DNA from: SAR324 cluster bacterium
GTDB taxonomy: Bacteria > SAR324 > XYD2-FULL-50-16 > JAERRU01
NCBI GenBank assembly: GCA_016735295.1
Contig: JAERRU010000006.1
Coordinates: 62,001 to 126,000 of the forward strand
DNA length: 64,000 nt
Reading direction: 5' to 3'
The translations under genes were made by a program, and so were the position numbers. Below are positions 20,149 through 30,316 of the stretch, in pieces; position 1 is the stretch's first letter; the number at the start of each line of letters is the position of its first letter. The notes beneath the pieces were generated by a model. It was not told the DNA's origin. It saw only the letters and a program-made list of their open reading frames with translations, and did no database searches.

Positions 20149-23043
20149 TTAACTTGAGATAGGAAATTGACTTAATGAAGGTAGGTCTTTTTTAAATTTG
20201 ATGACATCATCAACTTTTTCTTTAGTATCTATTTTAGATTTTAGCTGTTTTTTACCTACTACCCATATGTTCAATTGTTTTTTGTGAGCATTATTGATCA
20301 TTTGTTGCCAAAAAGCTAATACATCAGGCTTGGTTAACTTTTTTAGAGCGGGAAGTACGATTAAATTTCGTTTAAAATCTAGATTATTTTGCAAAATATC
20401 ATACCAAAATTGACTACTAAGCTTGATGATAGTTTTTGGATATTCAGTAATTTCATCAATCAATGATTGTTTGGTGGATTGCCACTGTTTATCTGAAATA
20501 GATTTAAGTTTAGTAGTATATTTTTCATTAAAATCCCACACCCTTTGATCAATTTGTGCAGGAGATTTATCAGGGCTTTGCACGATAAACGCTAAATAAG
20601 GAACCCATCGATCAGAAAAACCGCTAACACTAGCAATATATCCAATCTGCTCTAGCGTGCGAATTTGCGTATAAAAAGGTTCTTGTAAAAAACTATTTAA
20701 TACCCAGCTATTAGCCACTCCCTTTAAAGTTCGTTTATCAGATTGAAGTAGCATCACCAAAGCACTATCGTTATTAAGGGAAGGTAAAATTAAAGTTTTA
20801 GTGCCAGGAGAAATATCAGATATTTTATTTTCGATTAATTTATCCGGTAAAGCGGGACTAGATTTTATTTTAGCCACTATTAAATCGCTAATACTTTTAG
20901 CCTTATCGGTAGGATAATTTCCGTGCAAATAAGCGATTATTTTAGTTTTAGCAAAGAATTTTTTATTAAATTCATTAGTAAGCTCAAGATTAACCGAGGC
21001 TAGAGCCTTTTGTTTGCTAGTATAGTGAAAGCTAGGTTTTTTTCTGATAAAAGATAAAGCAATAATAGCCCGATCTAAAGGTTTATTTAGAGCTATATTA
21101 TTGAGCCTTTCTTGGAGTAATTTTTTGTGTTTAGCAAATATTTTAGGCTCAATGCTAAAATCACTTAATCCAGAAATAACCTCTTCTAATAAAGGGTAAA
21201 TACTCTCTTTTAGACCAAATAAATTTATGTCTATTCCCTGATTAGCAGGGCTAACGCTATAATCAAGCCCCACTACCTCAGCGGCGTAAAGGCTAGGATT
21301 TATTTTTTCCAACCAAGCAGCGATTAAAATTTCACTCATAATAGCGTCTTGGGGAGTTTGATTGGCGATAGGGCTCATCACTCTTATATTGAGTGCGGCA
21401 TTTTTCCCATCAATAGTTTGTTCATTAAAGAACCAAAAGTCTAATTTATCATTTTCTACCAATTTAATAGGTTTTTCAGGCTGATTTGCCAATTTAGCTA
21501 AGGCCCTCTCATTGGTGGCTAAAAATCTATTAGGGGAAGGTAATTCAAAGGTTACTTTATTGTTATAGCTGACCAATTTGGCTAATTTTGGTAAAGGATA
21601 CTTCTCTAAATTATAAGACGTGCCATACCATTTTTCGGTGCTAGCCCCCACAACCTCTGAGGCTGCGTAAGTAGCGAACATATTAGATGGGGTAGTTTTT
21701 GCTAAAATTTCATCAATTAATTTAGGGTTATAGTCATAATAATAATAAGGACCAACCAAAACTTGGTCAGCAGGATAACGGTGTAGCCGGGTAGCAATAG
21801 ATAATACATAGTTGCCGGGGTCTTCTTTGGGGGTGCTTTCAAAATTTATTTTCCCAATTTTTTTGAGTTGATCAAAACGCCATTTTTGAGGACCAATTTT
21901 TTTTATATGAGCCACATATTGAAAAAAGTAATTAATAATTTGATCTATTTCATCTTTAGCCCGCTCGGTTAGCCCAATGCTAATGCTTAACATGCTATAA
22001 GCTTGATTTTGATATATACCCGCTCCCAAGCTAGTGGCTAAGCCTTCTTTTTTCAGGAAATCAAGCAGGCTACCAGATGATTCTTCTCCCAACAAATCAG
22101 CCACGTAAGAGGTAGATTTTTCTTGATAAAGATTCCATAAAGAAGGTAAAGGAAAATTTAATATTAACTGACGATTATTTTTAATAGTCTTAACGCTCAG
22201 CAAGCTAGCTAGGTTGTCTCGATTAAAAGCATCATCATTTAACCATTTAGGAGAAGGTACCTTTTTACGAGAAATATCAGAAAAGTATTCGTGAGCTAAG
22301 TCTTTAAGTTGGTCAATAGAATCGCTACTTAATAGAGATAAAGTCATTTTATCGCTGCTGTAATGGTGGCTATAAAAATCAATCAGCCTATCACGCAGCC
22401 CATCAACCCCTTGAAGAGTTTCTTTATTGCCAGTAGCAAATCTACTAGCCGGGGAAGATTTTTTGAAAATTAATTTTTGCGTTTCATATATTTTGCGGTA
22501 ATCATTACCTAAATTAACCGAATGCTCAGAGTGAATTGCATTTAGCTCCCTTTCTACTAAATCAGCATTAAAATTAGGATTGATGAAAAACTGGCTAAAG
22601 CGATCTAAAGCCTTAGCAAAATATTTATTATCTATATCAAAAAAATAGCTAGTGGTGTGTGATGATGTAAAAGCGTTAGTAGAGCCGTTGTGTAGGCTGA
22701 TAAAGCTAGCATAATCACTAGGATTAGGATATTTTTTGGTGCCTAAAAAAAGCATATGTTCAGTAAAATGAGCCATGCCCAGCACATCAGATGGGTCATT
22801 AAAGCTACCCACCTGCACACTAAGGGCTGCGGCGGCTTTAGGGGCGTCTTTATCTGATATCAACATCACCGAAAGGCCATTTTCTAAAGTTAGGGCATGA
22901 TAGGATCTAAGATCAGCTTGTCGTTTTTGCACACTAGTACCAGCAAAGGATGAATAAGGCATTATATTAATAGTAACCATAGCCAAGGCAACAGATAAAC
23001 CTAAGGCGATAAGTCGATTTTTGATTATTTTGCAAGTTAACAT
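20149..23043 (-). CDS. Exported insulinase/pitrilysin-like M16 metalloprotease
   Basis: 964 aa; signal peptide; inverted zinc motif HFTEH and downstream RELNAIHSEHS. Confidence 0.92.
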   Translation of the reverse strand: MLTCKIIKNRLIALGLSVALAMVTINIMPYSSFAGTSVQKRQADLRSYHALTLENGLSVMLISDKDAPKAAAALSVQVGSFNDPSDVLGMAHFTEHMLFLGTKKYPNPSDYASFISLHNGSTNAFTSSHTTSYFFDIDNKYFAKALDRFSQFFINPNFNADLVERELNAIHSEHSVNLGNDYRKIYETQKLIFKKSSPASRFATGNKETLQGVDGLRDRLIDFYSHHYSSDKMTLSLLSSDSIDQLKDLAHEYFSDISRKKVPSPKWLNDDAFNRDNLASLLSVKTIKNNRQLILNFPLPSLWNLYQEKSTSYVADLLGEESSGSLLDFLKKEGLATSLGAGIYQNQAYSMLSISIGLTERAKDEIDQIINYFFQYVAHIKKIGPQKWRFDQLKKIGKINFESTPKEDPGNYVLSIATRLHRYPADQVLVGPYYYYDYNPKLIDEILAKTTPSNMFATYAASEVVGASTEKWYGTSYNLEKYPLPKLAKLVSYNNKVTFELPSPNRFLATNERALAKLANQPEKPIKLVENDKLDFWFFNEQTIDGKNAALNIRVMSPIANQTPQDAIMSEILIAAWLEKINPSLYAAEVVGLDYSVSPANQGIDINLFGLKESIYPLLEEVISGLSDFSIEPKIFAKHKKLLQERLNNIALNKPLDRAIIALSFIRKKPSFHYTSKQKALASVNLELTNEFNKKFFAKTKIIAYLHGNYPTDKAKSISDLIVAKIKSSPALPDKLIENKISDISPGTKTLILPSLNNDSALVMLLQSDKRTLKGVANSWVLNSFLQEPFYTQIRTLEQIGYIASVSGFSDRWVPYLAFIVQSPDKSPAQIDQRVWDFNEKYTTKLKSISDKQWQSTKQSLIDEITEYPKTIIKLSSQFWYDILQNNLDFKRNLIVLPALKKLTKPDVLAFWQQMINNAHKKQLNIWVVGKKQLKSKIDTKEKVDDVIKFKKDLPSLSQFPISS

Positions 23044-23222
23044 TATTATATTTCAAATTAATTATTTACCAAATAAAAATGAATAAATAAACCACTATCA
23101 TAGTATCTCATTTATTTATATTTTTGTCTAAAAAAGACAAATAGGGACAGCTGAATTAATGAGTAATTTTTTTAATTATGCAAAATCGAATATCTAAAAT
23201 CGGCAGGTAAAATAAAAAAAAC

Positions 23223-23251
23223 TTGCTAAGAAGTAAAATAGATAATATAAC
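23223..23251 (+). promoter_or_regulatory. Predicted sigma70-type promoter of ssrA
   Basis: TTGCTA (23223-23228), 17-bp spacer, TATAAC (23246-23251), 10 nt before the mature tmRNA 5' G. Confidence 0.55.
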
Positions 23252-23261
23252 TAATAATAGT

Positions 23262-23670
23262 GGGGGTGTGTTGGCTTCGACTAGAAATGGTGATTCTTAG
23301 TGTCAGCAAGTAGCGGTTGGTCGAAGGGCCGCTTTAAAAATCGGCTAAACATTATCTGCAAACGATAATGACAACACTCTAAATCAATTAGCATTAGCTG
23401 CTTAATTTAGAGTCTCGGCCATTAGTCAAGTACTAATTGCTGAGCATGAGACCGGTGATGCCTGATTAATCCGATTCTTGTGAAAATCTTTATCAGGCTG
23501 TTGATTTAGTTTTGAATTGCCAGGGCTAAGTTAGAGTAAAAACAGCAATTAGCTAAGTTGAGCTAGCCAAATAGTGAAATACTTAGTGAAATTTAAAAAT
23601 TTGGCTAAACTTGTAGAAAGCTAAGAAATACTTTTTTAGGACCCGAGTTCAAATCTCGGCATCTCCACCA
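23262..23670 (+). ncRNA. ssrA: tmRNA, one-piece form
   Basis: 5' GGGGGTG..GGCTTCGAC pairs with 3' CATCTCC-ACCA; T-arm GGACCCGAGTTCAAATCTCGG; tag ORF 23358-23405 = ANDNDNTLNQLALAA-stop. Confidence 0.95.
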
Positions 23671-23776
23671 GTAAGCTAGGGAGGGATTTTATACGCAAAG
23701 AATGCATTTGATGGTTACACTTTAAGTTTAAATAAGGGCGGATTTAACAAAAACATTAAGTACATGGAGTGAAAAT

Positions 23777-25357
23777 ATGAGAAAACTCTTTTTGGGGGCA
23801 TTATTAATAATGGCCAGTAGCAGCGTTTTTGCTGCTAAAAACTTTGTATATTGCTCAGAGGCTAGCCCGGAAGGGTTTTACCCAGCTTTATTCACATCAG
23901 GCACCACGTTTGATGCGGCAGGGCGAACTATATACAACCGGTTAGTAGAATTTAAAAATGGCACAACTGAGGTTCAACCAGGTTTAGCTGAATCTTGGAG
24001 TGTTTCTAATGGCGGAAAAACCTACACCTTTAAACTTCGTAAAGGGGTAAAATTTCATAGTAACAAAAGCTTCACACCTACTCGCGATTTTAACGCGGAC
24101 GATGTGCTTTTCACCTTTAACCGAATGTGGGATAAGGAACATCCATACCATAGGGTATCTGGAGGCACATATGAATATTTTAAAGGAATGAGCATGCATA
24201 GCTTGCTTAAATCTATCACCAAAAAAGGCGATTACACGGTAATATTTAATTTAAACAGTGTAGAAGCTCCATTTGTGGCTAATCTAGCAATGGAATTTGC
24301 TTCTATTGCCTCAGCTGAATATGCCGATTCTTTAATGAAATCGGGCAATAAAGAAAAGATTGACCGAGAGCCAATAGGCACAGGCCCTTTTTATTTGGTG
24401 CAGTATCAAAAGGATTCTACAATCAGATATAAAGCGTTTGATAGCTATTGGAAGGGGAGAGCTAAGATTGATAATTTAATTTTTGCGATTACTCCTAATG
24501 CGTCAGTCAGGCTACAAAAGGTTAAAGCAGGAGAATGTCATGTAATGCCTTTTCCTAATCCGTCTGATATCGAAAACATCAAAAAAGATAAACGGATAAA
24601 TCTTTTATCACAGCAAGGGCTAAACGTTGGTTATTTGGCTTATAATACAGAGAAAAAACCATTTGATAACCCTAAAGTGCGTAAGGCTTTGAACATGGCA
24701 ATTGATAAGGCAGCTATCATTAAGGCTGTTTATCAAGGAGCAGGGGTAGCGGCGAAAAACCCTATACCACCAACTATTTGGTCTTATAATGATTCTATTG
24801 TTGATGATCCATATGACCCAGTAGCGGCAAAGAAAATGTTAATTAAAGAGGGAGTAACTGATTTAGAAACCAATATTTGGGCTATGCCGGTGCAAAGACC
24901 TTATAATCCTAATGCTAGGAGAATTGGGGAATTGATTCAACAAGATTGGAAAAAGGTGGGAGTTGACGCAAAAATAGTTTCATTTGAATGGGGCGAGTAT
25001 TTAAAGAAAGCTAAATCAGGTGAGCATGACACAGTGCAACTTGGCTGGACAGGAGATAATGGCGATCCTGATAACTTCTTGGCGGTATTACTTGGTTGTG
25101 ATGCGGCTAAAAATGGATCTAATTATGCTCGTTGGTGTAATGAAGATTTTGAGGCGTTAATTCAAAAAGCTAAAAAAACTACTAGCATAAAAGAGCGTAC
25201 TAAGCTTTATGAGCAGGCGCAAGTAATCTTTAAAAAAGAAGCTCCTTGGTTTACTATTGCACATTCAGTAGTATTCTTGCCTGTACGAAAAGAGGTTACA
25301 GGAGTCAAGATTAGTCCTTTGGGAACGCATGATTTTTATGGGGCAGACTTTAAATAA
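23777..25357 (+). CDS. dppA: Dipeptide ABC transporter substrate-binding protein
   Basis: Signal peptide; strong similarity to recalled E. coli DppA (YCSEASPEGFYPALFTSGTTFDA, WAMPVQRPYNPNARR, LGWTGDNGDPDNF). Confidence 0.95.
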   Translation: MRKLFLGALLIMASSSVFAAKNFVYCSEASPEGFYPALFTSGTTFDAAGRTIYNRLVEFKNGTTEVQPGLAESWSVSNGGKTYTFKLRKGVKFHSNKSFTPTRDFNADDVLFTFNRMWDKEHPYHRVSGGTYEYFKGMSMHSLLKSITKKGDYTVIFNLNSVEAPFVANLAMEFASIASAEYADSLMKSGNKEKIDREPIGTGPFYLVQYQKDSTIRYKAFDSYWKGRAKIDNLIFAITPNASVRLQKVKAGECHVMPFPNPSDIENIKKDKRINLLSQQGLNVGYLAYNTEKKPFDNPKVRKALNMAIDKAAIIKAVYQGAGVAAKNPIPPTIWSYNDSIVDDPYDPVAAKKMLIKEGVTDLETNIWAMPVQRPYNPNARRIGELIQQDWKKVGVDAKIVSFEWGEYLKKAKSGEHDTVQLGWTGDNGDPDNFLAVLLGCDAAKNGSNYARWCNEDFEALIQKAKKTTSIKERTKLYEQAQVIFKKEAPWFTIAHSVVFLPVRKEVTGVKISPLGTHDFYGADFK

Positions 25358-25383
25358 CTTTTCTGAGATGAGGCTTTAATTAA

Positions 25384-26388
25384 ATGTTTAAGGTCATATC
25401 GAAGAATCTTTTGTTGATGATTCCCACTTTGCTGGGAATCGTCATTATATCATTTTCTTTTATTCGGGTAATACCTGGCGATCCGGTGATTGCATTATCT
25501 GGCGAAAGGGCTATGACGCCTGAACGCTATGATGAGTTGATGCATGAATTTGGGCTGGATTTACCTCTTCATGAGCAATTTTTTAGTTATTTAGGTGACG
25601 TGGTTAGTGGCGATTTTGGCAAATCTATTGCTACTAGACGCCCAGTGGTAGAAGAGTTTTTCACTCTTTTTCCTGCCACAGTTGAGCTATCGCTTTGTGC
25701 ATTATTTTTAGCAATTGTGATAGGCATACCGGTGGGTATGGTGAGTGCACTAAAGAAGGGTAAGTTAGTCGATAATCTATTGATGGGGGTATCATTGATT
25801 GGCTATTCTATGCCAATTTTTTGGTGGGGATTGTTGATGATAGTATTTTTTTCGGGGTATTTAGGCTGGTTGCCGGTATCTGGGCGAATTTCCACCCAAT
25901 TTTTCATAGAGGCGAAGACGGGTTTTTTGCTGATAGATTCATTACTTTCTGGTGAAGAGGGAGCATTTTTATCGACAATACGACATCTAACTTTACCTGG
26001 TATAGTTTTATCAACTATCCCGCTGGTGGTAATAGCACGGCAGACTAGATCGGCGATGGTAGAAATTTTAGATGAGGATTATATCAGAACGGCATATGCC
26101 AAGGGCTTGAGTAAATTTAGGGTGGTTGGCATTCACGCTCTAAGGAACGCCCTTATTATAGTTATCACTGTGATAGGCTTGCAGATAGGAATTTTGCTGG
26201 CGGGAGCCATTTTAACAGAGAGCATTTTTTCTTGGCCGGGGATAGGAAAATGGATGGTGGATTCTATATATCGCCGTGACTACCCAGCAGTGCAGGGGGG
26301 GCTTTTATTTATTTCTTTAATAGTAATGACGATTAATTTTATAGTTGATTTCACATACGCACTTATTAACCCAAAACTACGTAAATAA
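25384..26388 (+). CDS. dppB: Dipeptide ABC transporter permease
   Basis: VIPGDPV, DEDYIRTAYAKGLSKFRVVGIHALRNALI EAA loop. Confidence 0.93.
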   Translation: MFKVISKNLLLMIPTLLGIVIISFSFIRVIPGDPVIALSGERAMTPERYDELMHEFGLDLPLHEQFFSYLGDVVSGDFGKSIATRRPVVEEFFTLFPATVELSLCALFLAIVIGIPVGMVSALKKGKLVDNLLMGVSLIGYSMPIFWWGLLMIVFFSGYLGWLPVSGRISTQFFIEAKTGFLLIDSLLSGEEGAFLSTIRHLTLPGIVLSTIPLVVIARQTRSAMVEILDEDYIRTAYAKGLSKFRVVGIHALRNALIIVITVIGLQIGILLAGAILTESIFSWPGIGKWMVDSIYRRDYPAVQGGLLFISLIVMTINFIVDFTYALINPKLRK

Positions 26389-27251
26389 TGGGAGAAGGAG
26401 CGAAATTTTTTTTCAAATCACTTTTCCAAAATAAGGCGGCATTTTTAGGATTAGTAATAATAATTTTTGTGTTTGCTCTCGCTCTGGGAGCTGATTTTAT
26501 CGCACCATACGACGCTTCTTATCAAGATAGGGAATCTTTTTTATTACCTCCATCGTGGGAGGAAGGGGGGTCTAGTAAATATCTGTTAGGCACTGATCCG
26601 ATTGGGCGTGATTTGCTATCAAGGATTATTCATGGCTCGCGTTATTCTATATTTATCGGCGTATCAGTTGTTTCCTTATCATTAATTATCGGCATTATCG
26701 GAGGGGTGATCGCGGGATATTTTGGGGGAATGATAGATTTTGTGATAATGAGGTTAATGGATATTTTATTGGCATTTCCCAGTTTACTGTTAGCTTTAGT
26801 GATTGCTTCTATTTTGGGACCTGGGCTGGTGAACGCTGCTATTGCTATTACTGTGGTGCAGTTACCCCATTTTATCAGACTCACTAGAGCGGAGGTTATG
26901 CAGCATAAAACTAAAGAATATTATACCGCGACCAAGGTGATAGGGGCGTCTAAAATTAGATTAATGTTTATAACTTTGTTACCTAATTGCTTTTCTCCAT
27001 TGATAGTGCAAGGAACGTTAAATTTTTCTAATGCTATATTAGACGCAGCCGCACTCGGCTTTTTAGGGCTAGGGGCACAGCCGCCCACTCCTGAATGGGG
27101 CACTATGCTAGCTGATGCCAGAGAATTTGTGCTTAGTGCTTGGTGGGTGGTCACCTTTCCTGGATTAGCGATTTTAATTACTGTAATGGCGATTAATGTT
27201 TTTGGTGACGGACTAAGAGATATTTTAGATCCCAAATTGAGAAAATCATAA
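26388..27251 (+). CDS. dppC: Dipeptide ABC transporter permease
   Basis: LLGTDPIGRDLLSRIIHGSRYS; EYYTATKVIGASKIRLMFITLLPNC. Confidence 0.93.
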   Translation: MGEGAKFFFKSLFQNKAAFLGLVIIIFVFALALGADFIAPYDASYQDRESFLLPPSWEEGGSSKYLLGTDPIGRDLLSRIIHGSRYSIFIGVSVVSLSLIIGIIGGVIAGYFGGMIDFVIMRLMDILLAFPSLLLALVIASILGPGLVNAAIAITVVQLPHFIRLTRAEVMQHKTKEYYTATKVIGASKIRLMFITLLPNCFSPLIVQGTLNFSNAILDAAALGFLGLGAQPPTPEWGTMLADAREFVLSAWWVVTFPGLAILITVMAINVFGDGLRDILDPKLRKS

Positions 27252-27269
27252 TAAAAATAGGATTAACTA

Positions 27270-28211
27270 ATGCTTAGGATTAGAAATTTAAGTGTCTATT
27301 TTCAAACTATAAAGGGAACTTTTGCTGCAGTAAATAATTTTGATTTGGATTTGAAGCAAGGTGAGATAGTATCAATTGTGGGAGAATCTGGCTCGGGAAA
27401 ATCGGTTTGTATGCTCGCTTTGATGGGGCTGTTAAGCAAAAATTCTATTATTAAATATGATGAAATAAGCTTTGAAGGAAAAAATATTTTGCAACTCAAA
27501 GATAGCCAAAGAAGGAGCTATTTAGGGGCGAAAATGAGTATGATTTTTCAAGAACCAATAAGTTCACTCAATCCTTGTTTCAGAGTCGGGGATCAGGTAG
27601 CAGAAGTATTTAGATTCCATCAAGGAGATAGCAAAAAGGCAGCTCAAGATAAAACCATCGATTTATTTACCCAAGTTGGCATAGCGGACGCTAAGCATAG
27701 ATACCGTGATTACCCCCATCAGCTATCTGGAGGAATGAATCAAAGAGTGATGATTGCTATGGCGATTGCTCTTAAACCTAAGGTATTAATTGCCGATGAG
27801 CCCACTACGGCTTTAGATGTAACTATCCAAGCCCAAATTTTGAATTTACTTAATGATATTAGAGATAAATACAATATGGCTCTAATATTAATTACTCATG
27901 ATATGGGGGTGGTGGCGATGATGGCTGATAGAGTGGTTACTTTATATCGAGGTCAGCAAGTTGAGATTAGTGATAAGGAACAATTATTTAGCAATCCTAA
28001 ACATCCCTACACGGTTGATTTATTAGCTTCTTTACCCGAAGAGGCAAAAGGAAAAAGGCTTAACAGCATTACTGGCGTTATTCCTCCTTTGCATGAAATA
28101 TTTACGGGGTGCATATACGCCCCGAGGTGCAAATTTGCCGTACCAGAATGTCAAAAACCAATTAAGATGAAATCGGCAGGAAAAAACCACCTTTATCGCT
28201 GTATTCGTTAA
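27270..28211 (+). CDS. dppD: Dipeptide ABC transporter ATPase
   Basis: GESGSGKSV, LSGGMNQRVMIAMAIAL, CIYAPRCKFAVPEC oligopeptide-ATPase C-terminus. Confidence 0.92.
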   Translation: MLRIRNLSVYFQTIKGTFAAVNNFDLDLKQGEIVSIVGESGSGKSVCMLALMGLLSKNSIIKYDEISFEGKNILQLKDSQRRSYLGAKMSMIFQEPISSLNPCFRVGDQVAEVFRFHQGDSKKAAQDKTIDLFTQVGIADAKHRYRDYPHQLSGGMNQRVMIAMAIALKPKVLIADEPTTALDVTIQAQILNLLNDIRDKYNMALILITHDMGVVAMMADRVVTLYRGQQVEISDKEQLFSNPKHPYTVDLLASLPEEAKGKRLNSITGVIPPLHEIFTGCIYAPRCKFAVPECQKPIKMKSAGKNHLYRCIR

Positions 28212-28214
28212 TTA

Positions 28215-29210
28215 TTATTCCTGATAATCAGATCGATAGCAATAGGATTTATGATTGGTATATTCTACCGCTTCAGGGAATTTTTGATCGCATTTTTCAA
28301 TTTTAATCGGGCAACGAGTCACAAATGGGCACCCTTTAGGCGGATTGAGCAAGGAAGGAATTTCTCCTGATAGAGGGGGAATCTTTTTTTGATCACGATA
28401 TCTTTTTACACTCGGTGACGCTGCGATTAATGCCCTAGTGTAAGGATGTTTAGGATTAGAAAGCACCTCATCCACCGCCCCTTCTTCAACTATTCTACCT
28501 AAATACATAACCACCAAATAATCGGCAAAGTATCGCACAATAGACATATTATGAGAAATAAATAGATAGGTTAATTGAAGTTCATCTTTTAAATCTTGAA
28601 GCAAATTTAATACTTGCGCTTGCACTGATAAATCTAAAGCGGAAACAGGTTCATCCAAAATAACCAATGAAGGCTTTAAAATAATCGCTCTAGCAATAGC
28701 AATTCTTTGCCTTTGCCCGCCAGAGAACATGTGTGGATATCTATTTAGCATATCAACACTAAGTCCAACTTTTTTGAGCATTTCAGCTGATAATTCCCTT
28801 CTTTTTTCCTTATTATATTTGGTATGAATCAACAAAGGCTCGCTCACAATATGAGAAATTTTTTGCCTTGGATTCAAAGAAGCGTAAGGATTTTGAAATA
28901 CCATCTGAATATCTTTAAGTAGCTCCAAAGGTCGTTGATTAGATAATGAACTGATATCCTGATTTTTAAATTTTATGTTACCACCCTCATCGGGTGATTC
29001 TATGCCAGTTATCATTTTAGCTAAGGTGCTCTTTCCACAACCAGATTCTCCGATAATAGCCAACGTTTTTGCTTTATCAATATTAAAAGATACATCGTTA
29101 ACCGCTTTAATAGATAGCTTATTTTTAAAAGACCAATTACCAATATTAAAGGTTTTGGTTAGATGGCTAACTTTTAATAGTGGAGACATTTTGCTTATGT
29201 GTTTCTTCAT
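28215..29210 (-). CDS. dppF: Dipeptide ABC transporter ATPase, opposite orientation to dppABCD
   Basis: GESGCGKSTLAKMI, FSGGQRQRIAIARAI, CPFVTRCPIKIEKC. Confidence 0.9.
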   Translation of the reverse strand: MKKHISKMSPLLKVSHLTKTFNIGNWSFKNKLSIKAVNDVSFNIDKAKTLAIIGESGCGKSTLAKMITGIESPDEGGNIKFKNQDISSLSNQRPLELLKDIQMVFQNPYASLNPRQKISHIVSEPLLIHTKYNKEKRRELSAEMLKKVGLSVDMLNRYPHMFSGGQRQRIAIARAIILKPSLVILDEPVSALDLSVQAQVLNLLQDLKDELQLTYLFISHNMSIVRYFADYLVVMYLGRIVEEGAVDEVLSNPKHPYTRALIAASPSVKRYRDQKKIPPLSGEIPSLLNPPKGCPFVTRCPIKIEKCDQKFPEAVEYTNHKSYCYRSDYQE

Positions 29211-30078
29211 GGCAGAAATTTAACCATTGTTGAAAAAATTCATTTCTTTGCCCCCGCCAACGATTAATCGGGCGGCGGATATCAAAATTTTCTGGGCCAT
29301 TAGCTTGGTTTTGCTCTTGGTGGTCTCGCTTATATTCTTCAATAATGCGTACAGTGCTATATTCAAAGTGACCTAAATTTATTAAAAATCTTTGATCATG
29401 AGATTCAAAAATAGGATAATCAAGATTAACCGTTTGAGCAAGTAAATTGATAATTCCAAAATCACGTGCTTGCTCGATTACTTGATTAGAAAAACCGGCG
29501 TGGCGGCTATGTGGCAACCAAAATATATCATCTAAAGAACCGGTGACATGGTGATTACGTTGTAAATTAATAGTTTCATAAATTCCAAAATGCTTAGTAG
29601 CATAATTTTCCTTTTCAATACCCAATAAAAATGCTAACGCCATTCCTCCCCAGCAAATACCTAATGTGGAAGGCACCTCCTTTTGAGAATAAAGCAAAAT
29701 ATCTTTTATTTCATTCCAATAGGTAATCTGATCAAATGGTAGTTTTTCCACCGGAGCGCCAGTTACTATCATTCCATCAAGTAATTCTTGTTTGATGGCC
29801 TGTTCAAAAGTTACGTAAAGGTCTTTTAAATGATGGCTAGCAGTGCTTTTATATTTATGAGAATGTAATTTAATCCACACAGGGATAATCTGCAAAACAG
29901 ATCTACCTAAGGGTTGAAGTAATGAAAATTCATAAGATTTGGCCTCAGGCATTATATTTAAAATGCCAATTCTAAGGGGACGAATGTTTGCCTTAAAGGC
30001 CGTTTTGGCGGTGATACAAATCACCCGATTATTCTCTAATGCCCGCTGGGCGTGATAATTTTCAGGTAAGATAATCAT
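29167..30078 (-). CDS. metA: Homoserine O-acyltransferase, MetA family (predicted acetyl-CoA type)
   Basis: RPLRIGILNIMP, DGMIVTGAPVEKLPF (Glu111), GICWGGMA (Cys142), PHSRHAGF. Confidence 0.92.
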   Translation of the reverse strand: MIILPENYHAQRALENNRVICITAKTAFKANIRPLRIGILNIMPEAKSYEFSLLQPLGRSVLQIIPVWIKLHSHKYKSTASHHLKDLYVTFEQAIKQELLDGMIVTGAPVEKLPFDQITYWNEIKDILLYSQKEVPSTLGICWGGMALAFLLGIEKENYATKHFGIYETINLQRNHHVTGSLDDIFWLPHSRHAGFSNQVIEQARDFGIINLLAQTVNLDYPIFESHDQRFLINLGHFEYSTVRIIEEYKRDHQEQNQANGPENFDIRRPINRWRGQRNEFFQQWLNFCHEETHKQNVSTIKS

Positions 30079-30127
30079 CGTGATTAACTAAAATATATCA
30101 AAAATTTAATCCCTACAAAATAACCAC

Positions 30128-30200
30128 TGATCCCACCGGGACTTGAACCCAGATCAGTGGTTTAGGAAACCGCCGTTTTATCCGGTTAAACTATGGGACC
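30128..30200 (-). tRNA. tRNA-Arg (CCT)
   Basis: Minus-strand cloverleaf: acceptor GGTCCCA/TGGGATC, loop TTCCTAA, T-arm CTGGGTTCAAGTCCCGG; one C-A mismatch in the anticodon stem; CCA not encoded. Confidence 0.88.
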
Positions 30201-30316
30201 GATTTTACGCGATATAGCCAATTTTTTGTCAGATATACCTCCATCAAAAAGAGAAAATCAACAGAGCCACTAAATGACTATCTTTATATATAAAATTGGC
30301 AGCGTTAATTAGCTAT

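Noticed and set aside
23123-23141. TTTGTCT-aaaaa-AGACAAA hairpin between the M16 protease and ssrA
   Set aside because: AT-rich short stem without a T-tract, in the divergent upstream region of both genes; not strong enough to call as a terminator or RNA element.
23671-23776. tmRNA 3' end as an integration site for a genomic island
   Set aside because: ssrA 3' ends are common attachment sites, but dppA follows directly; no integrase, no repeated att sequence, no accessory genes seen.
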